A DNA stretch of 64,000 nt. It comes from Enterobacter sp. Ag1 (GTDB taxonomy: Bacteria; Pseudomonadota; Gammaproteobacteria; Enterobacterales; Enterobacteriaceae). The position numbers and the translations under genes are program-made. Numbering within the stretch: the first letter of the stretch is position 1; each line of letters opens with the position of its first letter. Shown here piece after piece: positions 1-9,214 of this stretch. The stretch lies in contig AKXM01000030.1 in NCBI GenBank assembly GCA_000277545.1, positions 1 to 64,000 on the forward strand. Reading direction: 5' to 3'. Under the pieces are notes generated by a model, which was not told the DNA's origin, did not search any database, and saw only the letters and a program-made list of their open reading frames with translations.

Positions 1-66
1 GACTGGACTCGAACCAGTGACATACGGATTAACAGTCCGCCGTTCTACCGACTGAACTACAGAGGA
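1..66 (-). tRNA. tRNA-Asn (GTT), 3' end cut by window edge
   Basis: The complement reads as a tRNA-Asn with anticodon GTT. It is identical over these 66 bases to the two complete 76-base copies at 10409-10484 and 35222-35297, so 10 bases of the 3' end (acceptor arm and CCA) lie outside the window. It is transcribed leftward from a strong promoter at 85-113. Confidence 0.95.
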
Positions 67-84
67 ATCGTGTGAACGGGGCGA

Positions 85-113
85 ATACTAACGGCGTGAG
101 TCCGGGTTGTCAA
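85..113 (-). promoter_or_regulatory. sigma-70 promoter of the first tRNA-Asn
   Basis: On the minus strand TTGACA (108-113) is separated by 17 bases from TAGTAT (85-90), followed by a GC-rich discriminator typical of stable-RNA promoters. The same architecture precedes the other two tRNA-Asn copies in this window. Confidence 0.8.
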
Positions 114-159
114 AGGCTGTTTTGGTGAAATGCGTTTAACTGCCGATTAATCCAGCAAA

Positions 160-190
160 TCAATGAAAAAGGCCGCAAACGCGGCCTTTA
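160..190 (-). terminator. terminator of the amn-aminopeptidase operon
   Basis: Nine-base-pair stem AAAGGCCGC / GCGGCCTTT with a 4-base loop (169-190). On the minus strand it runs into a T-rich tail immediately downstream of the aminopeptidase stop codon. Confidence 0.75.
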
Positions 191-194
191 ATGG

Positions 195-1976
195 TTACTG
201 CTTGCACAGCGGGCTAACGGGCTGCGTGGCGGCTTCAAGCCAATGACGCACCTCTTCGTTCACCCGCGGGGAGAGCATTTCCCGCACCTGCTGGTGGTAG
301 TCGTCAAGCCAGGCAATGTCCTGCGGGCTGAGCAAATCAACGTCAACGGCGGACAGATCGATAGGGATCAGCGTCAGCGACGAGAACTTGCAGAAGCCAG
401 GCCGGGAGGCAATGACCTCGACCTGGTTTTCGATGCGGATCCCGTGGCTGTCCGCCAGGTAATAACCCGGCTCAATGGTGAGGATGTTGCCCGGCAGCAT
501 CGGCCACGGGTTTACCTTCTTCGCCATGCGGTGCGGGTTTTCGTGGATCATCAGCCGGTGGCCGACGCCGTGCCCGGTGCCGTGGTCGTAGTCCAGTCCC
601 AGCTCCCAGAGCGGAGCGCGGGCAAAGGCATCGAGCTGGTGGCCCTGAGTCCCCTGCGGGAACTGCAGCGAGATCAGCGCCAGGAAGCCTTTCAGCACGG
701 CGGTGTAGTGCAGGCGGCGGGTCGCATCCAGCTCGCCAAAACTGAGCGTACGGGTGGCGTCCGTCGTGCCGTTGATATACTGCCCGCCGGAATCATTGAG
801 GTAGAACTGCGCGGCGGTTAGGGCGAAGTTCGTTTCCGGCGAAGAGTGGTAGTGGCACATCGCGGCGTTGCTGCCCGCGGCAGAAATGGTGCTAAAGCTT
901 TGCTCGGTAAAGGTGGAACCCTGCTGGCGGAAGCTCAGCTGTTTTTCCTGCGCCTCCAGCTCGGTGACCGGGTTACCTGCGGCTTCGCGGCGCGGCACTT
1001 CTCGGGTCAGCCAGGCAAGGAAATTCACCCAGGCCACGCCGTCTTCGATGTGGCTGTCGCGGTAGCCTGCCAGTTCGGTTTCGTTCTTATTGGCTTTGAT
1101 TAGCGTGACAGGATCCGGCGCCCACAGCACGCTGCCTCCGCCTTGCTCCACGGCAAAGCGCACGGCGACCGGCGCAGAGTCCGCGTCGATGAGGGTATGT
1201 TTCCCGGTTGCCAACTGCTGGCAGCGGGCAAGGAATTCACTCATCGGGCGGAGCGTGATGCCGTTGAGCCAGGCTTTATCCAGCTTCCGCAGTTTTTCTT
1301 CCGCTACAAACCATTCAATGTCACCCCTGGCGCTCAACAGTGCGAAGGAGTGCGGCACCGGGCTCATTGGAATATCCGAGCCACGTACGTTCAGCAGCCA
1401 GGCGATATTGTCCGGCTGCGTCAGCGCCAGATAATCCGCCCCGGCTGTGCTCAGCACCTGGGCGATCCGCTCACGCTTTGACGCAGCGCTTTCGCCACTG
1501 ATTTCATCCGGCATGGCGATGATTTCCCCGCAGGGTGCTGCCGGGCGATCGGGCCAGATTGCATCAAGCGGATCGTCATCTAACGCCACCAGATCGCAGC
1601 CGCTGGTACGCAGGCTTTCGTACTGGCTGTTGACCATCAGCAGCGGTTCGAAGGCGATGCGTTTACCTGCCGGAAGATTATCGCGGAGCCAAAGGTGCAG
1701 CGGCTCGTCGTGCAGATGATGAATCTCGAACTCTGCCAGATTCACCTGATGGCGAGCCTGAACCTGGTAGCGCCCGTCCACAAACAGCAGGGCGCGGTCA
1801 GCAAGCACTAGCGCCAGCCCGGCGGAACCGGTAAAGCCGCTGATAAACTCGAGTTTATTGTCATAAGGTGCACAGTATTCGCTCTGATGGGCGTCGGCGC
1901 GCGGCACGATGATCCCATCCAGCTTGCGCTCCCGGAGCAGCGCCCGCAGTGCGCCGAGTGATGAAGTGTGTGGCAT
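195..1976 (-). CDS. Xaa-Pro aminopeptidase (M24B, aminopeptidase P1 type)
   Basis: A 593-residue cytosolic metallopeptidase that should release the N-terminal residue from peptides with proline in second position. It has the long three-part architecture of aminopeptidase P1: two creatinase-N domains (about residues 1-300), then the pita-bread M24 domain. Metal ligands are visible as the Asp in NDSGGQY, the Asp in GTTDATRT, the His in GTGHGVGHR, and Glu residues in TIEPGYY and RIENQVEV. E. coli PepP is shorter and of a different subgroup, so I give no symbol. It starts 21 bases after amn on the same strand, so the two are probably cotranscribed; a terminator follows the stop. Confidence 0.9.
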   Translation of the reverse strand: MPHTSSLGALRALLRERKLDGIIVPRADAHQSEYCAPYDNKLEFISGFTGSAGLALVLADRALLFVDGRYQVQARHQVNLAEFEIHHLHDEPLHLWLRDNLPAGKRIAFEPLLMVNSQYESLRTSGCDLVALDDDPLDAIWPDRPAAPCGEIIAMPDEISGESAASKRERIAQVLSTAGADYLALTQPDNIAWLLNVRGSDIPMSPVPHSFALLSARGDIEWFVAEEKLRKLDKAWLNGITLRPMSEFLARCQQLATGKHTLIDADSAPVAVRFAVEQGGGSVLWAPDPVTLIKANKNETELAGYRDSHIEDGVAWVNFLAWLTREVPRREAAGNPVTELEAQEKQLSFRQQGSTFTEQSFSTISAAGSNAAMCHYHSSPETNFALTAAQFYLNDSGGQYINGTTDATRTLSFGELDATRRLHYTAVLKGFLALISLQFPQGTQGHQLDAFARAPLWELGLDYDHGTGHGVGHRLMIHENPHRMAKKVNPWPMLPGNILTIEPGYYLADSHGIRIENQVEVIASRPGFCKFSSLTLIPIDLSAVDVDLLSPQDIAWLDDYHQQVREMLSPRVNEEVRHWLEAATQPVSPLCKQ

Positions 1977-1997
1977 CCAGCTTCCTTATTCTTTTTA

Positions 1998-3452
1998 TTA
2001 ACGGAACGGAGGTTCGTTGAAGGTACGCAGCTTGCGCGAGTGCAGCTTTTCACCTTCGGCACGCAGCAAATCAATGGCGCGAATGCCAATCTGCAGGTGC
2101 TCGGAAATCGCCCCTTCATAGAAACGGTTGGCCTGGCCTGGCAGCTTGATTTCGCCGTGCAGTGGTTTGTCTGAAACGCACAGCAGCGTGCCGTAAGGCA
2201 CCCGGAAGCGATAACCCTGCGCGGCAATCGTCGCACTTTCCATATCGATAGCCACCGCGCGGCTGAGGTTGAAGCGCAGCGCAGAAGCTGAATAGCGCAG
2301 CTCCCAGTTGCGGTCATCGGTGGTGACCACCGTGCCGGTGCGCAGGCGCTGTTTCACTTCTTCGCCCGGCATACCGCTGACCTGCTTGGTGGCGTCATAA
2401 AGGGCGCGCTGCACCTCCGCGATGCTTGGAATAGGAATATCCGGCGGCAGCACCGCATCCAGTACGTGATCGTCACGCAGGTAGGCGTGAGCCAGCACGT
2501 AGTCGCCAATTTGCTGGCTTTCACGTAGGCCGCCGCAGTGGCCAATCATCAGCCAGGCATCCGGGCGCAGCACCGCGAGGTGGTCGCAGATGGTTTTGGC
2601 ATTGGACGGGCCTACGCCGATGTTAATCAGCGTAATGCCGCTGCCGTTTTTATCGATCAGGTGCCAGGCTGGCATCTGGTGTTTCTTCCACGCCAGGTCG
2701 GAAATCGCCTCTTCCGGGGCTTCGGTTTCGGCGGTCAGCCAGGTGCCTCCGGCGCAGGACAGGGCGATATACGGGCTGTCCGGGTCGAGGATTTGCTGGC
2801 AGCCCCAGCGGACAAACTCGTCCACATAGCGGGTGTAGTTGGTGAACAGCACGAAGGGCTGGAAGTGCTCCACCGGCGTGCCGGTGTAGTGGCGCAGGCG
2901 AGCCAGCGAGAAATCCACGCGGCGGGCGTCAAAGTGCGACAGCGGCCAGGCTTCCGTCGGGTGGAACAGGCCGTCGGCAGTTTCATCGCCAATCTGCGAC
3001 AGCTCGGTGGTTGGGAAATGGCGCGTCAGTCCGGCGCTCATCGTGCGGTCGAGGTTCAGGCCGTCAATCACGTATGGGTAAGGGATCTCATGCTGAGAAG
3101 GGCCAACCTCAATGTGCACGCCGTAGTCTTCACTCAGCAGGTTCAACTGTTCGTGCAGGTAGCTCTTAAACAGCGCGGGACGGGTCACCGTGGTGGTGTA
3201 GCTGCCGGAGTGGGTAAAGCGGGCATAGGAGCGGGTATTTTTCGGGCCACGGGGAACGCCGTCCCAGCTCACCCGCAGTTCGGGGTAGACAAACAGCCCG
3301 TCGGAACGCGCGTCTACGTCCGGCAGCGTGCCATGTTGGGTGTAGAGGGCAATCGCATCGCGAAGGGCGGTTACCGAACTTTCGTACAATGCTTCCAGCT
3401 TGTCCAGGGCTTCAGCAGGCGTCAGCCCCTGGCATACAACGTTATTATTCAT
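1998..3452 (-). CDS. amn: AMP nucleosidase
   Basis: A 484-residue protein, the length of E. coli Amn, which hydrolyses AMP to adenine and ribose 5-phosphate and helps set adenylate levels. The N-terminal third is the Amn-specific domain; the C-terminal part is a PNP/UDP-phosphorylase fold, recognisable by VGPSNAKTICDHLAVLRPD and the purine-site segment AIDMESATIAAQGYRFRVPYG. The start ATG is preceded by AAGGAGAA. amn also sits next to an asn tRNA gene in E. coli. The enzyme is known to be phosphate-regulated in E. coli, but I do not see a convincing Pho box here. Confidence 0.96.
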   Translation of the reverse strand: MNNNVVCQGLTPAEALDKLEALYESSVTALRDAIALYTQHGTLPDVDARSDGLFVYPELRVSWDGVPRGPKNTRSYARFTHSGSYTTTVTRPALFKSYLHEQLNLLSEDYGVHIEVGPSQHEIPYPYVIDGLNLDRTMSAGLTRHFPTTELSQIGDETADGLFHPTEAWPLSHFDARRVDFSLARLRHYTGTPVEHFQPFVLFTNYTRYVDEFVRWGCQQILDPDSPYIALSCAGGTWLTAETEAPEEAISDLAWKKHQMPAWHLIDKNGSGITLINIGVGPSNAKTICDHLAVLRPDAWLMIGHCGGLRESQQIGDYVLAHAYLRDDHVLDAVLPPDIPIPSIAEVQRALYDATKQVSGMPGEEVKQRLRTGTVVTTDDRNWELRYSASALRFNLSRAVAIDMESATIAAQGYRFRVPYGTLLCVSDKPLHGEIKLPGQANRFYEGAISEHLQIGIRAIDLLRAEGEKLHSRKLRTFNEPPFR

Positions 3453-3589
3453 TGATTCTCCTTTACCGGTTCTCGCCGGGTTAGTGTCTCAGTATGTCAC
3501 GCCGGGCGAAGAACGGAAGCGGAAGACGGGAAGAGTTGCGAGCCTCATAAAAAATTCATCACAAAAAAATGAATACCCGCGCAGAGGCT

Positions 3590-3597
3590 GCCGATAA
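3590..3597 (+). promoter_or_regulatory. possible sigma-28 (FliA) -10 element
   Basis: GCCGATAA, the exact FliA -10 consensus, lies 55 bases upstream of the chemoreceptor start. The -35 position holds only TGAA/GAAT instead of TAAA, so the promoter is weak or uncertain. Confidence 0.4.
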
Positions 3598-3652
3598 CCC
3601 CATTGATACCCGAGCTTGATGGGATAACGACAATAACGATGAGGGGAACGAC

Positions 3653-5290
3653 ATGGGAATGTTAAAGAATTTTACCGTACGCCGGGTGCTGCTCACCGTG
3701 CTGGGGCTGTTCTGCCTGCTGTGGTCAGCCGTGGGCGTGTTTACCGTTTATTCGCTGGCGAAGCTGGGGGACGGCAACGCCGTTGACCATCAGCTGGTGT
3801 CGCAGATGACGATACTCAGCAAAGGCAACGACCAGTATTTTCGCTTTATTACGCGTCTTTCGCGGGTGATGGAGGCGAAGGCGGCGGGGGAAGCTGCCGA
3901 TTTTAAGCCCGTGCAGGAAGCGCTGGATAACATGAAAAGCGAGCTTGAGCGTCTGAAGAGCGTTTCGCCTGGGCCAATGGATCCGGCCGTTTCCGCCGAC
4001 GTGATCGAAAAATGGCAGCAGCTTTTAGATAACGGCGTGGCGGTGCAGATGCAGCTTGCCCGGCAGGGAAGCGCGTCGGATTATCGCCAGCAGGCCACCC
4101 AGGTCACGCCGCCGCTCAGCCGTGCCTTCGGAGCCAGCAGCAGCAAGTTTACCGCCGTGGCCGAAGAACGACTGGACCGGACGCGGGTTGCCGTGGACTC
4201 TCTGACTCGCCTGATGAAAATCACCGTGCTGGTGGCGATTGTGATTGGGCTGCTGATCCTGCTGTTTACCGATCGTTATCTGGTGAACCTGCTGGTGAAA
4301 CCGCTGGACCGCATTCGGGATCATTTCTCGGTCATTGCGAAAGGCGACCTCAGCCATCCGGTGGAGGACTTTGGGCGGAACTGCGTCGGCAAACTGTTCC
4401 CGCTGCTGGCCGAGATGCAGGGCAGCCTGCGTGATGCGGTGAGCGCGATTCGCAGCGGCACGGAGAACATTTATCGTGGCTCGGCGGAGATCTCTTCCGG
4501 CAATAACGATCTCTCTTCACGCACCGAAGAACAGGCCGCCGCGCTGGAAGAAACCGCCGCCAGCATGGAGCAGCTCACGGCCACGGTTAAATTCAACGCC
4601 GAGAATGCGCGCCAGGCCAGCAGCATTGCGGAAAAAGCTTCACAAACCGCCAGCCGCAGCGGCAAGCTGGTGGGCGATGTGGTGGTCACGATGGAAGGGA
4701 TCTCCGACAGCTCCCGCAAAATCAGTGAGATCACCAGCGTCATCAACAGCATTGCCTTCCAGACCAACATTCTGGCTCTAAACGCTGCCGTTGAGGCCGC
4801 CCGCGCAGGTGAACAGGGCAGAGGTTTTGCCGTGGTGGCGGGGGAAGTGCGCAACCTGGCCAGCCGCAGTGCGGGCGCGGCGAAAGAGATTGAAACGCTG
4901 ATTGCCGACTCGGTAAACCGGGTGAACAGCGGCGCGGCGCTGGTCAACGAGGCAGGCAACACCATGAAAGAGGTGCTGAAGGCGGTGTCTGACACCACGC
5001 AAATTATGAAGCAGATTGCCTCGGCAACGGACGAGCAAAGCAAAGGTATTTCTCAGGTGAGCGTGGCGGTCAGCGAAATGGACAGCGTGACGCAGCAAAA
5101 CGCCGCGCTGGTGGAGCAGATCTCGGCGGCGGCGGCGGCGCTCGAAGGCCAGACTGAAATGCTGCAAAAAGCGGTGGCGCGTTTCCGTCTGTCCGGGCGC
5201 GAAGAACACGCCGTGGTGGAAACGAAAGTCAAACCTCAGGCAAAAGCCGCAGCAGCCACCACGGCAGGAGATGACTGGGTCACGTTTTAA
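3653..5290 (+). CDS. methyl-accepting chemotaxis protein with C-terminal CheR/CheB tether
   Basis: A 545-residue inner-membrane chemoreceptor of the Tsr/Tar layout. There is a first membrane segment at about residues 10-33, a roughly 150-residue periplasmic four-helix ligand domain, a second membrane segment (about 188-208), a HAMP domain, and the cytoplasmic signalling hairpin with the invariant tip [21 protein letters not shown]. The protein ends in DWVTF, which fits the xWxxF pentapeptide by which CheR and CheB are tethered in high-abundance receptors. The ligand cannot be read from sequence. The stop overlaps that of the convergent LysR gene by three bases. A GGGGAA ribosome site precedes the ATG. 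Confidence 0.93.
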   Translation: MGMLKNFTVRRVLLTVLGLFCLLWSAVGVFTVYSLAKLGDGNAVDHQLVSQMTILSKGNDQYFRFITRLSRVMEAKAAGEAADFKPVQEALDNMKSELERLKSVSPGPMDPAVSADVIEKWQQLLDNGVAVQMQLARQGSASDYRQQATQVTPPLSRAFGASSSKFTAVAEERLDRTRVAVDSLTRLMKITVLVAIVIGLLILLFTDRYLVNLLVKPLDRIRDHFSVIAKGDLSHPVEDFGRNCVGKLFPLLAEMQGSLRDAVSAIRSGTENIYRGSAEISSGNNDLSSRTEEQAAALEETAASMEQLTATVKFNAENARQASSIAEKASQTASRSGKLVGDVVVTMEGISDSSRKISEITSVINSIAFQTNILALNAAVEAARAGEQGRGFAVVAGEVRNLASRSAGAAKEIETLIADSVNRVNSGAALVNEAGNTMKEVLKAVSDTTQIMKQIASATDEQSKGISQVSVAVSEMDSVTQQNAALVEQISAAAAALEGQTEMLQKAVARFRLSGREEHAVVETKVKPQAKAAAATTAGDDWVTF

Positions 5291-6213
5291 GTTTCGATAG
5301 CGGGCAGGGTGCGCATCGCGTTTTCGCAGCGCGCCTTGACCGCTTCGTGCAGCAGCCGCACCGTGGACGACAGTTGCTTACGGTGCGGGCAAATCAGATT
5401 CAGTGGAATGCTGTCCCCTTCATACTGCGGCAGCAGCAGCTTTAAACGGCCTGCCTGCACATCGTCGCTGACATCCAGCCAGGATTTGTAGGTAATACCT
5501 TCCCCTTTTACCGCCAGCCGGTGAATGACTTCCGCATCATCGCTCATCATTGAACCTTTCACCGCCACCTGCTGCATTTTGCCGCGTTGGCTGAACGACC
5601 AGCTATTGTGCACCCGCCCGCGAAGCACAAACGTCAGCGCATTGTGTTGGGCCAGGTCGGCAAGGGTTTGGGGTTCGCCATAGCGTGCCAGATAGGCGGG
5701 AGATGCAACCAGCACGCGGCGGTTTTCTGGCGCGACCGGCAGGGCTATGTAAGACGCATCATCGTTATTACCGTAGCGAAAAGCCACATCCACCGGATCT
5801 TTAAACACGTCGGTGATTCGATCGGAAAACAGAAGTTTCAGGCTTAGCGCCGGGTAAGTGCTGCGAAATTGCTGAAAAACATCCAACAGGAGATTTCGCC
5901 CAAGATCCGAAGGGACGGCGATTTGCAGCGTGCCGCGTACTTCGTCGCTGGGGGGCTGGATCTGTTCATACCCGGCATCCAGCGTCTGCAGCACCTGCTG
6001 GGCGTAAGGCAGCCAGGCTTCACCTTCGGGCGTCAGGCGCAGGCTGCGCGTTGAGCGGGCGAACAGGCGAATATTGAGGTTCTGCTCCAGGCGCTTAATG
6101 GCGGTGCTGACCTGGGCTGGCTGCAGCCCGGCTTCCCTGGCGGTATCGCTAAAACTGTTTAACGCCGCCGCCCTGACAAACAGCGCAAGGTCTTCCAGCC
6201 TGAGCATTTTCAC
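5287..6213 (-). CDS. LysR-family transcriptional regulator of the adjacent redox operon
   Basis: A 308-residue LysR regulator: winged helix-turn-helix at about residues 5-62 ([24 protein letters not shown] region), then a periplasmic-binding-protein-like effector domain. It is of the CrgA/AaeR-like branch that usually has a divergent target. It is transcribed away from the oxidoreductase gene with a 105-base shared intergenic region, the standard layout for LysR control of the neighbouring operon (6319-8349). The inducer is unknown; a quinone or electrophile is a reasonable guess from the enzymes. The start could also be the second Met, two codons in. Confidence 0.88.
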   Translation of the reverse strand: MKMLRLEDLALFVRAAALNSFSDTAREAGLQPAQVSTAIKRLEQNLNIRLFARSTRSLRLTPEGEAWLPYAQQVLQTLDAGYEQIQPPSDEVRGTLQIAVPSDLGRNLLLDVFQQFRSTYPALSLKLLFSDRITDVFKDPVDVAFRYGNNDDASYIALPVAPENRRVLVASPAYLARYGEPQTLADLAQHNALTFVLRGRVHNSWSFSQRGKMQQVAVKGSMMSDDAEVIHRLAVKGEGITYKSWLDVSDDVQAGRLKLLLPQYEGDSIPLNLICPHRKQLSSTVRLLHEAVKARCENAMRTLPAIET

Positions 6214-6318
6214 TCTCCGAGTATAAGTGTTGTTTCCTGACGCCGGTTTTTCACCTGACGCGCTCCTTGTACCATGATTTTACTCAATTGATGAACCCAT
6301 TACCTTATTGGAGCTGCT

Positions 6319-7326
6319 ATGAAAGCTATTGCTATTACACGCGCCGCAAAAGACGGCAGCAATATTGATGCGCTGCAGGACATCACGCTGCCGAAGCCCG
6401 TTGCTCAGGGGCACGACATTCTGGTGGCGGTGAACGCTATTTCCGTGAACCCCGTTGATACCAAAGTTCGCAGTGGCTTTAGTAGCGAAACCCCTCGCGT
6501 ACTGGGCTGGGACGCCGTGGGTACCGTTGTGGAAGTGGGGGAAGCCGTCACGCTGTTCAAGCCTGGCGATGCCGTGTGGTACGCCGGGTCGCTGACTCGC
6601 CCGGGCAGCAACAGTGAGTTTCAGCTGGTGGACGAACGCATTGCGGCACTTAAGCCTCAGTCCGTGGAAAATGCCGCTGCTGCCGCATTACCGCTGACGG
6701 CAATTACCGCGTGGGAAATGCTTTTCGACCGCCTGGGTATTCAGGAAAACGGCAGTGAAGATGCCGTGCTGTTGATTGTGGGCGCGGCCGGCGGCGTGGG
6801 CTCAATTCTGACCCAGCTTGCACGCAGGCTGACAAAAGCCACCGTGATTGGCACCGCCTCTCGCCCGGAAAGCCAAAAGTGGGTGAACGAACTCGGCGCC
6901 CACCACGTTATCGACCACAGCCAGCCTCTGACGGAAGAATTACAGCGTATTGGCGTGAAGCACGTTACGCACGTTGCCAGCCTGACCAATACCGAACAAC
7001 ATTATGCCCAGCTGATTGAGGCGCTCATCCCGCAGGGGAAATTTGCGCTAATTGATGATCCGACCGCGCTGGACGTTCGCGCCTTGAAGGCCAAAAGTAT
7101 TTCGCTGCACTGGGAGTTTATGTTCACCCGTTCGATGTTCGTCACCAGCGATATTATTGAGCAGCATAATCTGCTGACGCGCGTGGCCACGCTTATCGAC
7201 CAGGGCGTGTTAAGAACTACGCTCGGCGAACACTATGGCACAATCAACGCGGGCAACCTTCGCCGCGCCCATGCGCTGCTGGAAACCGGGCGTGCGGTGG
7301 GTAAAATTGTGCTGGAGGGATTCTGA
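6319..7326 (+). CDS. zinc-free MDR alcohol dehydrogenase / quinone oxidoreductase-like protein
   Basis: A 335-residue medium-chain dehydrogenase/reductase. The N-terminal GroES-like domain lacks the Cys/His zinc ligands of true alcohol dehydrogenases, and the Rossmann domain carries VGAAGGVGS (about residues 154-162), as in NADPH:quinone reductases and enone reductases. It is therefore likely to use NADPH to reduce quinones or conjugated carbonyls in the cytosol. It is first in an operon with an ABM monooxygenase (one-base gap) and nfsB, divergent from a LysR regulator. Often annotated as zinc-type alcohol dehydrogenase, which the missing ligands do not support. Confidence 0.87.
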   Translation: MKAIAITRAAKDGSNIDALQDITLPKPVAQGHDILVAVNAISVNPVDTKVRSGFSSETPRVLGWDAVGTVVEVGEAVTLFKPGDAVWYAGSLTRPGSNSEFQLVDERIAALKPQSVENAAAAALPLTAITAWEMLFDRLGIQENGSEDAVLLIVGAAGGVGSILTQLARRLTKATVIGTASRPESQKWVNELGAHHVIDHSQPLTEELQRIGVKHVTHVASLTNTEQHYAQLIEALIPQGKFALIDDPTALDVRALKAKSISLHWEFMFTRSMFVTSDIIEQHNLLTRVATLIDQGVLRTTLGEHYGTINAGNLRRAHALLETGRAVGKIVLEGF

Positions 7327-7327
7327 T

Positions 7328-7633
7328 ATGGCAGCGACAGAAACCCTGACGATTATTGCCATGCTGAAGGCGAAAGCTGGCCAGCAGGAAAACCTGAAAG
7401 CCGCGTTGAAAGCGCTGGTCGCGCCGAGCCGCCTTGAGCCAGGCTGCCTCGACTACACCCTGTTTCAGCTTCAGCAAGAGCCGGATACGTTTTACGTTCG
7501 CGAGTCATGGCGCGGGCAGCAGGCGCTCGACCTGCACAATGCGCTGCCTCACTTCCAGGCCTTTGTGAAACAAATGGACGCCCTGCTGGCGGAACCGCTG
7601 AAGCTGGTACCGCTGGACGAAGTTGCCGTTTAA
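7328..7633 (+). CDS. ABM-domain (YgiN-like) quinol monooxygenase
   Basis: A 101-residue protein with a single antibiotic-biosynthesis-monooxygenase ferredoxin-like fold. Family hallmarks are the early [13 protein letters not shown] strand-turn, [12 protein letters not shown], and FYVRESW followed by [10 protein letters not shown]. Relatives such as E. coli YgiN oxidise quinols without a cofactor. The start ATG is one base after the dehydrogenase stop, implying translational coupling. An oxidoreductase and a quinol monooxygenase side by side suggest a small quinone redox module. Confidence 0.85.
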   Translation: MAATETLTIIAMLKAKAGQQENLKAALKALVAPSRLEPGCLDYTLFQLQQEPDTFYVRESWRGQQALDLHNALPHFQAFVKQMDALLAEPLKLVPLDEVAV

Positions 7634-7695
7634 CACTTTACTCGCGGCGGCCAGGCTGGCCGCTGCAAAACACAACGACTTATTCAGGAAAAATA

Positions 7696-8349
7696 ATGAA
7701 CATTGTTGATGCTGCCTCCCGGCGCTATGCCACGAAAGCTTTTGATGCGTCTAAAAAAATTGCCGCTGAAGACGTGGATAAAATCAAAAATCTGCTGCGC
7801 CTGAGCCCGTCGAGCACCAACTCGCAGCCGTGGCATTTCTTGCTGGTAAGCAGTGATGAAGGCAAGGCGCGTATTGCCAAAGCGACTACCGGGCCTTACG
7901 CGGCAAACGAGCCTAAAGTGCTGAATGCTTCACATGTCGTGGTGTTCTGCGCCAAAACAGCTTATGACGATGCGCACCTGCAAACATTGCTGCAAAAAGA
8001 GCAGGATGATGGGCGCTTTGCCACGGAACAGGCCAAAGAAGGGCAGCACAAAGGCCGCTCTTTCTATGCCAATAAACACCGGTTTGACCTGAAAGATGCG
8101 CAGCACTGGATGGAGAAGCAGGTTTACCTCAACCTCGGTACGCTGCTGCTGGGCGTTTCCACCCTGAACATTGATGCCGTGCCGATTGAAGGTTTTGATG
8201 CCGCCGCGCTGGACGCAGAGTTTGGCCTGCGCGAGAAGGGCCTGACCAGCGTGGTGATGGTGGCGCTGGGCTATCGCAGCGTGGAGGACTTTAACGCTGG
8301 ACTGCCAAAGTCGCGCCTCGATTTCAGTCAGATCCTGACCGAAATCTAA
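7696..8349 (+). CDS. nfsB: oxygen-insensitive NAD(P)H nitroreductase / dihydropteridine reductase
   Basis: A 217-residue FMN flavoprotein, exactly the length of E. coli NfsB and similar to it throughout from memory. The FMN-binding [10 protein letters not shown] motif, the conserved VVFCAKTA segment and the C-terminal [18 protein letters not shown] region are all present. It carries out two-electron reduction of nitroaromatics and quinones. In E. coli nfsB is a lone gene elsewhere; here it is the third gene of a LysR-flanked redox operon, so relocation or a paralogue is possible. The ATG at 7696 is preceded by AGGAAAAA; upstream in-frame starts extend into the ABM gene and are rejected. A hairpin terminator follows. 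Confidence 0.93.
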   Translation: MNIVDAASRRYATKAFDASKKIAAEDVDKIKNLLRLSPSSTNSQPWHFLLVSSDEGKARIAKATTGPYAANEPKVLNASHVVVFCAKTAYDDAHLQTLLQKEQDDGRFATEQAKEGQHKGRSFYANKHRFDLKDAQHWMEKQVYLNLGTLLLGVSTLNIDAVPIEGFDAAALDAEFGLREKGLTSVVMVALGYRSVEDFNAGLPKSRLDFSQILTEI

Positions 8350-8385
8350 GGCGTGATAATAACTTGATTTAACTTTTCCTGGCTG

Positions 8386-8422
8386 ACGCAGGAATGGATA
8401 TTAGGCCATTCCTGCGTTTATT
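8386..8422 (+). terminator. terminator after nfsB
   Basis: Perfect 12-base-pair stem ACGCAGGAATGG / CCATTCCTGCGT with an 8-base loop, followed by TTATTC. The stem is strong and the T tract is short. Confidence 0.7.
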
Positions 8423-8500
8423 CATCAAATCGGTGGCATTGAGGTGTGGCAAGCGAAGGGAAATGATCTATACTTTGTTCTCTTAATTCTACGGACGGCG

Positions 8501-9205
8501 ATGGTTGTGAAGGACACGTATTATAATGACAGCAAAGTAAATTCATTAATTCAGCGCGAACTTGATGAATTTATTCTGGATTACAAACATACGACCTACG
8601 CGTATGCTGTGATGAATAAGAAAGACCCTTCCCAAATGCGTATTATTAATAACAATCCGCAATGGTTTAACATTTATCTCGAGAATAAATATCAATTTAT
8701 TGACCCAGTGATTGTCCGGTCTCTCAGCACCCTGGAGGATTTTTCATGGGACAGCGGGATGATGGTCTCTTCCGGGTATACGCTAAAGCGTATTTTTGAC
8801 GAAGGTTCACAGCACAATATTGTGCAAGGGCATACTTATCCGCTCCACGACTATGTGAACAATCTTGCGGTGCTTTCGCTGATTAGCCATCAGCCTTCAG
8901 ATGTTAACCTCACTGAAAACCGTGAGGCGGCGATCGCTTTCTTTATCAAGCTGCACCAAAAAATGCTGAATTTATACAGCGATATTCGGCAGAAAAAGAA
9001 TGTTTTCTTGTCACCGCGTGAGCAGCAAATTTTGCAATGGGTCTATACCGGAAAAACCTATGGCGAGATTGCGACTATCTTGTCCATTACCGAGCGCACG
9101 GTGAAATTCCACATGGGCAATGCCATGAAAAAGCTTGGCGTTAACAATGCGCGTCACGCGGTTAAACTAAGTATCGAACTCAGGCTGTTGGATCTGGGTG
9201 CCTGA
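8501..9205 (+). CDS. LuxR-family quorum-sensing regulator (EsaR/YenR type)
   Basis: A 234-residue AHL-responsive regulator. The N-terminal domain carries the conserved acyl-homoserine-lactone pocket residues in context (Trp in NPQWF, Tyr in IYLENK, Asp in QFIDPVI, Trp in FSWD). The C-terminal LuxR helix-turn-helix runs from LSPREQQILQW through TERTVKFHMGNAMKKLG. The pattern YAYAVMNKKDPS then IDPVI resembles EsaR, ExpR and YenR, a clade that often binds DNA without ligand and is released by AHL. It is convergent with luxI, stops 9 bases apart, as in those systems. The start ATG at 8501 was chosen for alignment with EsaR; a TATACT -10 candidate lies at 8469-8474. Confidence 0.92.
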   Translation: MVVKDTYYNDSKVNSLIQRELDEFILDYKHTTYAYAVMNKKDPSQMRIINNNPQWFNIYLENKYQFIDPVIVRSLSTLEDFSWDSGMMVSSGYTLKRIFDEGSQHNIVQGHTYPLHDYVNNLAVLSLISHQPSDVNLTENREAAIAFFIKLHQKMLNLYSDIRQKKNVFLSPREQQILQWVYTGKTYGEIATILSITERTVKFHMGNAMKKLGVNNARHAVKLSIELRLLDLGA

Positions 9206-9214
9206 CCGACGAGG

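Noticed and set aside
2538..3455. 305-codon open frame on the plus strand
   Set aside because: Exact antisense shadow of amn.
3490..3505. Possible Pho box upstream of amn (TGTCTCAGTATGTCAC)
   Set aside because: The TGTC repeats are 10 and not 11 bases apart and the flanks do not fit.
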